Shown here in pieces: positions 9,094 to 16,898 of a DNA stretch of 64,000 bases (position 1 is the stretch's first letter; each line of letters opens with the position of its first letter). The stretch is from an uncultured Umboniibacter sp. (GTDB taxonomy: Bacteria > Pseudomonadota > Gammaproteobacteria > Pseudomonadales > DSM-25080). Where the stretch lies: NCBI RefSeq assembly GCF_947497555.1, contig NZ_CANMGY010000005.1:124001-188000 (forward strand), given 5' to 3'. The position numbers were made by a program, and so were the translations under genes. The notes below the pieces were generated by a model. The model saw nothing but the letters and a program-made list of their open reading frames with translations, was not told the origin of the DNA and made no database searches.

Positions 9094-9167
9094 TGGAGGC
9101 GCGAGCCGGAGTCGAACCGGCCTACGTGGATTTGCAATCCAGTGCATAACCGCTTTGCTATCGCGCC
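9094..9167 (-). tRNA. tRNA-Cys (GCA)
   Basis: A 74-base cloverleaf with acceptor stem starting GGCGCGA, anticodon loop TTGCAAA giving GCA, T-arm GGTTCGACTCC and encoded CCA. It is the middle tRNA of the Gly-Cys-Leu cluster, the same order as glyW-cysT-leuZ downstream of pgsA in E. coli. Confidence 0.97.
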
Positions 9168-9224
9168 TTTACAGATTTTCAATTTACTGTTTGTAGCGAA
9201 ATTGCTTCATTACAAATAATAAAT

Positions 9225-9300
<76 letters not shown>

Positions 9301-9336
9301 AAATTCTCAATTACTTTGTACCTGAGAACGAGGCGT

Positions 9337-9364
9337 ATTTTATGGACTCAGGAATTTGTGTCAA
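9337..9364 (-). promoter_or_regulatory. Sigma70 promoter for the Gly-Cys-Leu tRNA cluster
   Basis: On the minus strand TTGACA (9359-9364) and TAAAAT (9337-9342) are separated by 16 bases. A GC-rich stretch (GCCTCG) follows the -10 box, as in promoters under stringent control. Transcription would start near 9330, about 30 bases before tRNA-Gly, so the tRNAs need not depend on read-through from pgsA. Confidence 0.75.
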
Positions 9365-9390
9365 CCTTTAATTTCAATAACTTAGAGAAC

Positions 9391-9948
9391 TTAGCGACCA
9401 GATTGCAAGATTACCGGCATTGCAGAACGCAAGTACCCTGCCATCGACCAAATAGTGAGCAAAGTGGCTAAAACGAGTAGTACATAGCCGGGCCAAAAGC
9501 CCCAAGCGGTTGGCTCTGAAGTTGATCCCATGAGGAAGCCAATAGCTAACATTTGTGCCGCAGTTTTCCATTTACCCACTGCATCAACCGCCACTAAGTG
9601 GCTTTGCCCTGCTTTGGCCATCCACTCTCTTAGCGCGGAAATGATAATTTCTCGGCCGATGATGATGATCGTAGCGATAGTGATTGAAATTGCTGGATAG
9701 TGAGTGGTAATCAAAATCAGCGCGACACTCACGGTTAGTTTATCAGCAACCGGATCCAAAAATGCACCGAAGGCAGAGCCCTGATCTAATCGACGGGCGA
9801 GATAACCATCTAACCAATCCGTGAACGCAGCTACGCCAAAAAGGATACTTGCCCAGAACCCTGCCCAAACCCAATCAAGGTAAAACACGAGAATAATTAC
9901 AGGGATAAGGAAAACGCGAATTGTGGTGAGTATATTGGGTATCGTCAT
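9391..9948 (-). CDS. pgsA: CDP-diacylglycerol-glycerol-3-phosphate phosphatidyltransferase
   Basis: This 185-residue inner-membrane enzyme makes phosphatidylglycerol phosphate from CDP-diacylglycerol and glycerol 3-phosphate, the committed step to phosphatidylglycerol and cardiolipin. The CDP-alcohol phosphotransferase motif is complete: D44, D47-G48, A51-R52, G61, D65 and D69. Several hydrophobic helices follow. It sits in the conserved order uvrY-uvrC-pgsA-tRNAs; 44 bases separate it from uvrC. Confidence 0.96.
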   Translation of the reverse strand: MTIPNILTTIRVFLIPVIILVFYLDWVWAGFWASILFGVAAFTDWLDGYLARRLDQGSAFGAFLDPVADKLTVSVALILITTHYPAISITIATIIIIGREIIISALREWMAKAGQSHLVAVDAVGKWKTAAQMLAIGFLMGSTSEPTAWGFWPGYVLLVLATLLTIWSMAGYLRSAMPVILQSGR

Positions 9949-9992
9949 ATTTTAAGAATTCTAATAAAAAGTGGGCTAATCGTACCTGAGCA

Positions 9993-11822
9993 TCATGCGG
10001 GATGAAAGTGGTTATAAATCTTATCTGCTAGTTTTTGTGATATTCCGCTGACCCGCGATAAATCTTGCAGCGAAGCGCGTTCGATTTGTGCTACGCCACC
10101 AAAATGCCTTAGCAGCGCTTGTTTTTTAGCTGGACCGATTCCTTCAATGTTATCTAACCGAGATACAACACGCTTCTTATCACGGCGCTTACGGTGGTTC
10201 CTAACTGCATGATTATGGGCCTCATCGCGTACCTGTTGGATTAAATGTAGCGCAGGATCATGTGGCATCAAGTTGATCTCGGCTAACTCTCGACCTAGAT
10301 ACAAGGTTTCTAAACCGGCTTTGCGCGTGGGCCCCTTCGCTACGCCCAGTATACAAACACCCGAAATCGCAAGTTCATCCAAGACTTCAATGGCTTGCTT
10401 CATTTGACCCTTACCGCCATCAATGATGAGTAGATCAGGAAGCGAGCGCTGTTTTTCAATCGCGCTCTGGTAGCGCCGACTAAGCGCTTGCCGCATCGCT
10501 GCATAGTCATCACCTGCGGTGACATCCTTGATGTTATAAGCGCGATAAGCCTTCTTGTCCGCACCGTTTTCATCGAACACAACACAGGATGCAACGGTAG
10601 CTTCACCCGATGAATGAGAGATATCGAAACATTCAATATGATCAATACTCGGTTGCGCAATCGCCTCTCGTAACGCCATGAGCTTGCCGTAGAACACACG
10701 CTTACTAGCGAGCCGTTGTCCGATATTCTCCTCGGCAGAGCGAATCGCTAATTCTAGCCATTTAGCGCGATCACTTCGTACCTTAGTACTGATAGTAAAT
10801 CGTCGCGACATCGATTCACTAATTGCAGCGCGAAGCGTGTCAGTGTTGGTTGGTTCAATGTTGACAATCAACTCGGCCGGCCTATCAGGACGATCATTGA
10901 GATAATAGTGAGCGACAAACTGCTCAAGAAGCCCCTCAGGAGTCTCATCTAAGCCGAGTTTAGGAAACCAACTCTGATTCGCTACAATGCGCCCACCTCG
11001 TACCTCAAGTTGTTGAATAATCGCGAGTCCAGCTCGGTAAATCACAGCTAAGACATCAACACTTCCATCACGATTGAAAACGCCCTGACGCTCCTGAATA
11101 TGGCGAATAGCGCTAATTCGATCGCGACAGAGTGCAGCCTCTTCATATTCGAAGTTACGCGCATGCTGTTCCATCTCTTGCGCCAAGTGAGAAGTTAAGC
11201 TCTCGCTTCGACCTTCGAGCACGCCCACAGTGGCATCAACGTCCTCCTTGTACTCAGATTCGCTGATATAGCCAACGCACGGAGCCTTACACCGCTTTAT
11301 CTGATACTGAAGGCAGGGTCTAGAGCGATTACTAAAGAACGTATCATCGCATTGACGCAATTGGAGTGCCTTTTGTAGATAATTCAAGCTATCTCGCACT
11401 GCTAAGCCACTGGTATACGGGCCAAACAATTTACCGTGCTTAGGGCGCTTCCCGCGTAACATTTGCAGTCTAGGAAACTGCTTATGAGTGGATAAATAGA
11501 TAAAAGGGAATGATTTATCGTCGCGAAGGAGAATATTATACGGCGGGCGATGAGTCTTAATCAGGCTCTGCTCAAGTAATAGCGACTCCGTCTCGGAACT
11601 CACCACACTGACTTGAATGTCCGCTATTTTGCGGACTAATGCCATCGTTTTTAGGGGCTTGGGACTCGCGTTGAAATAGCTTGAAACCCGCTTTCGTAAA
11701 TTCTTTGCCTTGCCAATGTATAGTAGTTTTTGTGCGCTGTCGTACATCATATACACGCCGGGCTGGCTTGTTAAACCCGCAAGGAAACGCTCAGATTCAA
11801 ACATCTGTAACTGCGCTTGCAT
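9993..11822 (-). CDS. uvrC: Excinuclease ABC subunit C
   Basis: UvrC makes both incisions during nucleotide excision repair after UvrA/UvrB recognise damage. Its 609 residues match E. coli (610). Order of domains: GIY-YIG nuclease (GVY at about 22, YIG at 35-37), a cysteine cluster (C158, C170, C178, C182) placed like the iron-sulfur ligands reported for UvrC, the UVR motif (about 205-240) that contacts UvrB, the RNase H-like nuclease domain (DISHSSGEATVASCV), and a tandem helix-hairpin-helix at the C-terminus (NIEGIGPAKKQALLRHFGG). Its 5' end overlaps uvrY by 26 bases, so translation is probably coupled. Confidence 0.97.
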   Translation of the reverse strand: MQAQLQMFESERFLAGLTSQPGVYMMYDSAQKLLYIGKAKNLRKRVSSYFNASPKPLKTMALVRKIADIQVSVVSSETESLLLEQSLIKTHRPPYNILLRDDKSFPFIYLSTHKQFPRLQMLRGKRPKHGKLFGPYTSGLAVRDSLNYLQKALQLRQCDDTFFSNRSRPCLQYQIKRCKAPCVGYISESEYKEDVDATVGVLEGRSESLTSHLAQEMEQHARNFEYEEAALCRDRISAIRHIQERQGVFNRDGSVDVLAVIYRAGLAIIQQLEVRGGRIVANQSWFPKLGLDETPEGLLEQFVAHYYLNDRPDRPAELIVNIEPTNTDTLRAAISESMSRRFTISTKVRSDRAKWLELAIRSAEENIGQRLASKRVFYGKLMALREAIAQPSIDHIECFDISHSSGEATVASCVVFDENGADKKAYRAYNIKDVTAGDDYAAMRQALSRRYQSAIEKQRSLPDLLIIDGGKGQMKQAIEVLDELAISGVCILGVAKGPTRKAGLETLYLGRELAEINLMPHDPALHLIQQVRDEAHNHAVRNHRKRRDKKRVVSRLDNIEGIGPAKKQALLRHFGGVAQIERASLQDLSRVSGISQKLADKIYNHFHPA

Positions 11823-12441
11823 CGCGCTGACGATACTGATGGATTGCTAGAGCAAGCGCTACGTCGCTATTGACACAAAACTTCTCAAAGATGCGATAGC
11901 GGTAGGTATTGATGGTCTTAGGACTCAGTGACAATTGCTCAGCAATTTCACTCGCTTTTATGCCTTCTGCAATAAGTAGGCAAATTTGCCGCTCGCGAGC
12001 AGATAAATGCTCAAAGTAGTTCGTCCTATTGGTGCGATACCGTTCCTTAAGTCGACGCGATTCATCGCATAAGAATGAACCACCGCCCATGACAGTACGA
12101 ATGGCTAGTTCAAGCCTGTCGCCACCAATGGATTTACTAATATAGCCCGCAGCGCCAGCTGCCAAGGCTGCGTCGATACAAAGTAAGTCTACCGAAGCGG
12201 ACAACATAATCACCTGAGTAGCGGGCCTAATACGCTTAATACGTCGAGTTACTTCGATACCATCCAAGCCCGGCATGTTGACGTCCATTAACACTAAGTC
12301 GGGCTGATGTTGTTGAACCTGAATTAGCGCGTTATCGCCGCTAGCTGCCTCAAGAACAATGCCATCGAAAGCAAGAGCGCGTAGTAGATACTTCATTCCA
12401 GTTCGGACGAGTTCGTGATCATCAGCAATGAGTATTTTCAT
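11797..12441 (-). CDS. uvrY: NarL-type response regulator UvrY/GacA
   Basis: A 214-residue response regulator with the phospho-acceptor Asp at residue 53 (LVLMDVNMPGLDG), conserved Lys/Thr-Ser switch positions and a C-terminal LuxR-type helix-turn-helix (LSARERQICLLIAEGIKASE). Placement directly before uvrC is the hallmark of UvrY/GacA, the partner of BarA/GacS that controls Csr/Rsm small RNAs in gammaproteobacteria. The kinase is not in the window; the orphan kinase at the far end of the window is not of the BarA type. Confidence 0.92.
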   Translation of the reverse strand: MKILIADDHELVRTGMKYLLRALAFDGIVLEAASGDNALIQVQQHQPDLVLMDVNMPGLDGIEVTRRIKRIRPATQVIMLSASVDLLCIDAALAAGAAGYISKSIGGDRLELAIRTVMGGGSFLCDESRRLKERYRTNRTNYFEHLSARERQICLLIAEGIKASEIAEQLSLSPKTINTYRYRIFEKFCVNSDVALALAIHQYRQRDASAVTDV

Positions 12442-12513
12442 TCTATAGCGGCCAATTTATTGATAGATTCAGTGTAATTAGTTCAGCCAGCTTGCTCAAC
12501 TAATTAATCACCG

Positions 12514-13536
12514 TTAGCCCAACAATTGCGGCTCACGCTCAAGTGTTATCCCGAATCGAGACGCAACGGTACGAATCACTTCCGTTTCCGCTCGGAGCAA
12601 ATCTCGATAACTTCCACCCTTGGGATTAGTCATAACTAAAGCCTGAAGATGGTAGGGTTGGAAACCTCCTGCAAGTTCCGTTCCACGGAAACCACACTGG
12701 TCCATTAGCCAGGCTGCTGCGAATTTAACCTCTTGCCCTACGACCCAATGCGGCGCTTGAGGAAAGTTTTCGAGGAGCGAATCAGCTACGCTGCGAGCGA
12801 CAATGGGGTTTTTGAAATAACTGCCACTATTAGGTAGTTCGGTTGGATTCGGCAATTTCGCCGAGCGAAGTTCAATGACACGCTCGGCCACACGACTAGC
12901 AGATAACGCTTCGCGGTCTGCCAGCACCGCTAACTCTGACAATCCTGCATAAGACAAAACAGGTTTGGCTATCTTAGAGAGCTCAAGTAATACCTGAAGA
13001 ATCACAAAGCGGCCGCGATCGTTTCCTTTAAAGGTTGACTCACGATAACTTAACTCACATTCGGCTTTGCTTAGTGTTCGCTGAGTAAGCGTTTGTAGGT
13101 CAAATACTTCAACGGCGAGCAGGACATCGGCAATTTCTACTCCGTAGGCACCAATATTTTGCACAGGCGCTGCGCCAACCGCACCGGGAATCAGCGCTAA
13201 ATTTTCAATTCCCCACCACCGGTTGTTAACCGTGTGTGCAACGAGTTGATGCCAATTTTCACCCGAGGCTACCCGCAAGATGACGGTATCCTGACTATCT
13301 TGAACAATCTCGATACCCTTCAGAGCAACTCGACAGGACAATCCGGAGACATGACTAACGGGAAGCGTGTTACTACCCTCGCCCAAAATATGGAGCGCTA
13401 ACGCCTCCCGCTGAGCAAAGTCTATGGCCTCCGTGAGCTCGGCTACGGAGTGAACCGCGCAGTAATACTCGGCGATACTCGCGAGTGCCATGGTATTCAA
13501 CTGCTTTAAATTAACGTTCGATTCGATCTCAATCAT
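12514..13536 (-). CDS. murB: UDP-N-acetylenolpyruvoylglucosamine reductase
   Basis: MurB is the FAD enzyme that reduces UDP-GlcNAc-enolpyruvate to UDP-MurNAc in the cytoplasm, an early peptidoglycan step. The 340 residues and the layout match the E. coli (type I) enzyme: FAD-binding LGEGSNTL, the IPGAVGAAPVQNIGAYG block, SYRESTFKG, and the GSYFKNP block containing the catalytic serine. ATG at 13536 forms an ATGA overlap with the phosphatase stop, so this start is preferred over the TTG at 13554. It is the last gene of the exbB-to-murB run. Confidence 0.96.
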   Translation of the reverse strand: MIEIESNVNLKQLNTMALASIAEYYCAVHSVAELTEAIDFAQREALALHILGEGSNTLPVSHVSGLSCRVALKGIEIVQDSQDTVILRVASGENWHQLVAHTVNNRWWGIENLALIPGAVGAAPVQNIGAYGVEIADVLLAVEVFDLQTLTQRTLSKAECELSYRESTFKGNDRGRFVILQVLLELSKIAKPVLSYAGLSELAVLADREALSASRVAERVIELRSAKLPNPTELPNSGSYFKNPIVARSVADSLLENFPQAPHWVVGQEVKFAAAWLMDQCGFRGTELAGGFQPYHLQALVMTNPKGGSYRDLLRAETEVIRTVASRFGITLEREPQLLG

Positions 13537-13979
13537 CGCTTCAGCTGTTCCCAAAGCCCCTCACATCCCGATACCACTTGATTGAAACATAGTTCGAAAC
13601 CCTTCTCATCCTCGTAATAGGGATCCGTTACATCGCCGCGATGGGTACCACTAAACTCGAGTAGGCAACGGACCGGCGTGGTAGCTCCTGGAGGGCGAAG
13701 CTGCTCGATATCGCGCCGATTCTGTTCATCCATAGCAATGATCAGATCAAACTGTTCAAAATCTGCAGCCCCAAACTGACGCGCTCTCAAGTCCGAGGCA
13801 TCAATACCATGACTAGCGAGAGTGGCCAACATACGAGCGTCCGGTGCCTTACCGATGTGCCATGAACCAGTTCCTGCTGAATCGAGGAATAGGCCCTCAG
13901 ATGAAAACCTTGAACGATAAACCGCTTCGGCCGTCGGCGAGCGGCAAATATTTCCAAGGCACACAAACAGTATTTTCAC
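13533..13979 (-). CDS. Low-molecular-weight protein-tyrosine phosphatase
   Basis: A 148-residue phosphatase with the P-loop C7-LGNIC-R13-S and the general-acid segment DPYY (D119). Such enzymes either dephosphorylate tyrosine kinases of polysaccharide export (Wzb/Etp) or have broader targets; no kinase is encoded nearby, so the substrate is open. The start is GTG at 13979, overlapping the kdsB stop (GTGA), and the end overlaps murB (ATGA). In Pseudomonas the homologous gene lies between kdsB and murB too. Confidence 0.92.
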   Translation of the reverse strand: MKILFVCLGNICRSPTAEAVYRSRFSSEGLFLDSAGTGSWHIGKAPDARMLATLASHGIDASDLRARQFGAADFEQFDLIIAMDEQNRRDIEQLRPPGATTPVRCLLEFSGTHRGDVTDPYYEDEKGFELCFNQVVSGCEGLWEQLKR

Positions 13980-14728
13980 TCGGGATGATCCTCAAACCAT
14001 GATCTCACAGCAGCGAGATCTTCCGGCGTATCGACGCCTCCGGGCACTAACGCACAAGCTGGCTCAACGTGAATACGATGGCCATGATCCATAAATCGAA
14101 GTTGCTCGAGTTTCTCGGTTAACTCTAGCGGTACAGGTGCCCAGCTGACGAATTGATGTAAAACGTGCACGCGATAGGCGTAGATGCCAATGTGACGAAA
14201 CGCTCCGCAATACGGCAACTGCTGAGCGTCATCACGTGGCCAAGGCATGGGCGCGCGCGAGAAATAGAGCGCGCGCTGCTGCTGATCCGCCACAACTTTG
14301 ACCACGTTAGGATTTACAAAATCACCATATCGTTCAATCGGCTCACTCAACGTACTGACACTGACATCGCTATTCACGGCGCAATTCTTCGCGACTTGAT
14401 GAATGACTGATGGTGGAATTAGGGGTTCGTCTCCTTGAACATTGACGATAACTTCTCCGTCCGCCCACTGCATAATTGCCGCAACCTCCTGCAATCGATC
14501 AGTGCCTGATTCATGATTGTCTCTTGTCATCACTACCTTTGCACCGAAGCTTTCGCAAACCTTTTGAATTCGCGGATCATCGGTTGCGATAACCACGTCT
14601 ATGGCGCCCACTTTGCAGGCCTGTTGCCAGACTCGTTGAATCATGGGCAGACCACAGATATCAACTAAGGGCTTGCCGGGTAACCTTGAAGATGCGTAAC
14701 GTGCTGGGATGACAATGTGAAAATTCAT
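13976..14728 (-). CDS. kdsB: 3-deoxy-manno-octulosonate cytidylyltransferase
   Basis: KdsB activates KDO with CTP to CMP-KDO for lipopolysaccharide inner-core synthesis. The 250-residue protein has the nucleotide-binding start IPARYASSRLPGKPL, the NVQGDEPLI metal/nucleotide block and the HIGIYAYR block. The start ATG overlaps the lpxK stop by one base (TAATG), so no gene lies between lpxK and kdsB, whereas many gammaproteobacteria have a small Trm112-like gene there. Confidence 0.96.
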   Translation of the reverse strand: MNFHIVIPARYASSRLPGKPLVDICGLPMIQRVWQQACKVGAIDVVIATDDPRIQKVCESFGAKVVMTRDNHESGTDRLQEVAAIMQWADGEVIVNVQGDEPLIPPSVIHQVAKNCAVNSDVSVSTLSEPIERYGDFVNPNVVKVVADQQQRALYFSRAPMPWPRDDAQQLPYCGAFRHIGIYAYRVHVLHQFVSWAPVPLELTEKLEQLRFMDHGHRIHVEPACALVPGGVDTPEDLAAVRSWFEDHPE

Positions 14729-15726
14729 TAGCTAAACTCTTGTTGCTTATGATTAAGTAGAGCGTCTAGTTGTGTGTAAAAGTCGCTGCTCAACTCTGCC
14801 TTAATAGTAATATATAAACTTGATGCCGGTGCCATTGACGCCACTTTCACAGCATCTTTCTCGGTCATTAGCACCTGCGACTCGGCCTCATCAAAATCGA
14901 ACGCTCGATAGGCATGGTGATCACCGAAACGGATGTGTTGATCCCACTCAATACCCAATGAATTAACCGTATCTTCGAAACGAGCTGGATTCCCAATGCC
15001 ACTGACTAGCGTTACCCGGTTCGCTGGCTGTACTGCAACGCCGTTATCACGAACTGATCGTAATTCGCCCGGAGCAACCTTCATGGCAAATTCAGCATGA
15101 TGAGCAATGGATTTTTCCGCGAGGATCTGCTCGCCGTGATTAACCACCGCAATGTCACAGCTGTCGAGCCGGCTCGCTGGCTCCCTTAAGGGGCCAACGG
15201 GAAGTAAGTGACCGTTACCCAGGCCTCTGTCGCCGTCTAGGACGCAAACCTCAATAGTCCGCACTAAACTATAGTGCTGCAAACCATCGTCAGCCAAAAT
15301 AATATCGCACTCGCGTGAGGCTAATTCTGCAGCTTTCGCCCGTTGCGTACACAGGAATACAGCGGCGCCGCGACAAAGATGTATCAATGGCTCATCGCCA
15401 ACTTCGGTCGCCGTATGATCGCTGTTAACTTTGACCACCTGTTGCCCAGAAAGAGCGCCGCCATAACCACGAGTGATCACACCTACGCGAAGATTTTTAG
15501 CCTGAAAATGCGCGATTAAAGAACCGATGAGGGGCGTCTTCCCCGTTCCGCCAACTGAAATATTACCGATAACGATAACCGGAACACCATTCACCAATCC
15601 CAACTGGCGCTGACTAAAACGCTTGGCAACGCGCTTCTCGACTAACCACGATAACGGGGTTAGTAATCGCAGCATACCTGGGGAACGTTGGTACCATTGA
15701 TTAACAATAGATTGTTTTAGACTCAT
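14728..15726 (-). CDS. lpxK: Tetraacyldisaccharide 4'-kinase
   Basis: LpxK phosphorylates the 4' position of the lipid A disaccharide precursor on the inner face of the cytoplasmic membrane. The 332 residues begin with an amphipathic/hydrophobic anchor segment (about 18-30), then an atypical Walker A block GNISVGGTGKTP (54-65) and the DDGLQH block typical of LpxK. It overlaps exbD by ATGA. In Francisella, Pseudomonas and others it is also found with ExbB/ExbD-type genes and, sometimes, MsbA; no msbA is present in this window. Confidence 0.96.
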   Translation of the reverse strand: MSLKQSIVNQWYQRSPGMLRLLTPLSWLVEKRVAKRFSQRQLGLVNGVPVIVIGNISVGGTGKTPLIGSLIAHFQAKNLRVGVITRGYGGALSGQQVVKVNSDHTATEVGDEPLIHLCRGAAVFLCTQRAKAAELASRECDIILADDGLQHYSLVRTIEVCVLDGDRGLGNGHLLPVGPLREPASRLDSCDIAVVNHGEQILAEKSIAHHAEFAMKVAPGELRSVRDNGVAVQPANRVTLVSGIGNPARFEDTVNSLGIEWDQHIRFGDHHAYRAFDFDEAESQVLMTEKDAVKVASMAPASSLYITIKAELSSDFYTQLDALLNHKQQEFS

Positions 15727-16136
15727 TCGCTTTCTTGGCTAGTGGCTAGATGCACTCTACTATAGCCTGATTTACCCACAGCATCGAGTACAGTGACCAC
15801 CATCTGATGCGTTGCCATTTTATCAGCTTCAATTGCCACGGTTATTTGTGGACCCGTGAGACCTGTTTCCCGAAGCCCTCGAATGAGGGTTGCTGAATCC
15901 GAGTTAGGGAGAGCAATGCCATTAACGGTAATTAGCCCGGTGGCTTGGACAACGACGCGAATATCAGCCTCGGCTCGCTCAGCTTCGTTACTCGCTTGTG
16001 GTAAATCAACGGATAGCTCGCTTTCTGTTTTAAAAGTGGTCGTCACCATAAAAAAGATGAGCAGAAGGAACACCACATCAATTAGCGGTGTTAGATTGAC
16101 ACCCTCTTTCGTTTTGGAACGGCGCGCGAATTTCAT
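15723..16136 (-). CDS. exbD: ExbD/TolR family transport protein
   Basis: A 137-residue protein with one transmembrane helix (about 17-34) carrying the conserved proton-path aspartate D20 (NLTPLIDVVFLLLIFF) and a periplasmic domain. With ExbB it forms a proton-motive-force motor energising outer-membrane processes. No tonB or tol gene is nearby, so the energised partner is unknown; the location before lpxK is common in gammaproteobacteria. Start and stop overlap its neighbours (ATGA at both ends). Confidence 0.9.
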   Translation of the reverse strand: MKFARRSKTKEGVNLTPLIDVVFLLLIFFMVTTTFKTESELSVDLPQASNEAERAEADIRVVVQATGLITVNGIALPNSDSATLIRGLRETGLTGPQITVAIEADKMATHQMVVTVLDAVGKSGYSRVHLATSQESE

Positions 16137-16888
16137 GAGCTTTCCGCGCCTTTCTTAGCCGCCGATTTTTTAGCGGGAGTTCTTTTCGCAGGCGATTTTT
16201 TGACGGGCGCTTTTTTCTCGTCACTGATCGTGTTTGCCGAAGCGCGTTTAGTTGTAGTTCTTTGCACTGGCGTCTTTAACGAAGGCTGGGCGAACATTGC
16301 GTCCACAAATTTCACAGCCTCTTTTTCAAGGCTAACAGCAATCGACTCAACACGGCGACCGAAGTAACGGTCGAGCATGGTAGCAGGAATGGCAACACTG
16401 AGTCCTGCCGCTGTGGTAATCAGTGCCTTGCTAATGCCGCCAGCTAAGAGACTTGCATCACTGGTTCCTTCGGTCACGATGGCGGCGAATACATCAATCA
16501 TACCTGTCACTGTGCCCAACAGACCGATTAGTGGAGCAATCGTGGCAATCACGCCGAGCGCGGTGAGAAAACGTTCCAAATCATGGAGAACCTGGCTTGC
16601 TGCGGCCTCCATACTTTCTTTAACGGTATCTCGACCATGCGACGCATTAGCAATACCCGCTGCTAAAATATGCCCTAACGGCGAACTGGTACGCAGATTC
16701 CTGAGCCTGTCATTACTCAGTTGGCCGCTATCTTTATATTGATGCCATACTTCAGCCGTTAAGTTTTTAGGCAAGATGTTCGCTGGAAGTAATGCCCAAT
16801 AGCGCTCAAGCGCAATAGCTACTACCGCTATAGAACATAATACGAGTGGTAGCATGAGCCAGCCACCTGCCATTAAAATATCGTACAC
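16133..16888 (-). CDS. exbB: MotA/TolQ/ExbB proton channel protein with Lys/Ala-rich tail
   Basis: The 251-residue protein has three transmembrane segments (about 8-28, 108-130, 150-172) and the ExbB core TIAPLIGLLGTVTGMI. It would pair with the adjacent ExbD. The start is GTG at 16888 behind AAGGGG; an ATG five codons in is possible. Odd feature: residues 203-251 form a tail of lysine, alanine, proline and serine in repeats such as KKSPAKRTPAKKSAAKK, reminiscent of histone H1 or AlgP tails and absent from ordinary ExbB. It starts a run of six genes with overlapping ends. Confidence 0.9.
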   Translation of the reverse strand: MYDILMAGGWLMLPLVLCSIAVVAIALERYWALLPANILPKNLTAEVWHQYKDSGQLSNDRLRNLRTSSPLGHILAAGIANASHGRDTVKESMEAAASQVLHDLERFLTALGVIATIAPLIGLLGTVTGMIDVFAAIVTEGTSDASLLAGGISKALITTAAGLSVAIPATMLDRYFGRRVESIAVSLEKEAVKFVDAMFAQPSLKTPVQRTTTKRASANTISDEKKAPVKKSPAKRTPAKKSAAKKGAESS

Positions 16889-16898
16889 AAACTACCCC

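Noticed and set aside
16150-16260. Repeated bases in the exbB tail as a tandem DNA repeat
   Set aside because: The repeats are explained by the KKxPAK protein pattern and are not exact at DNA level.
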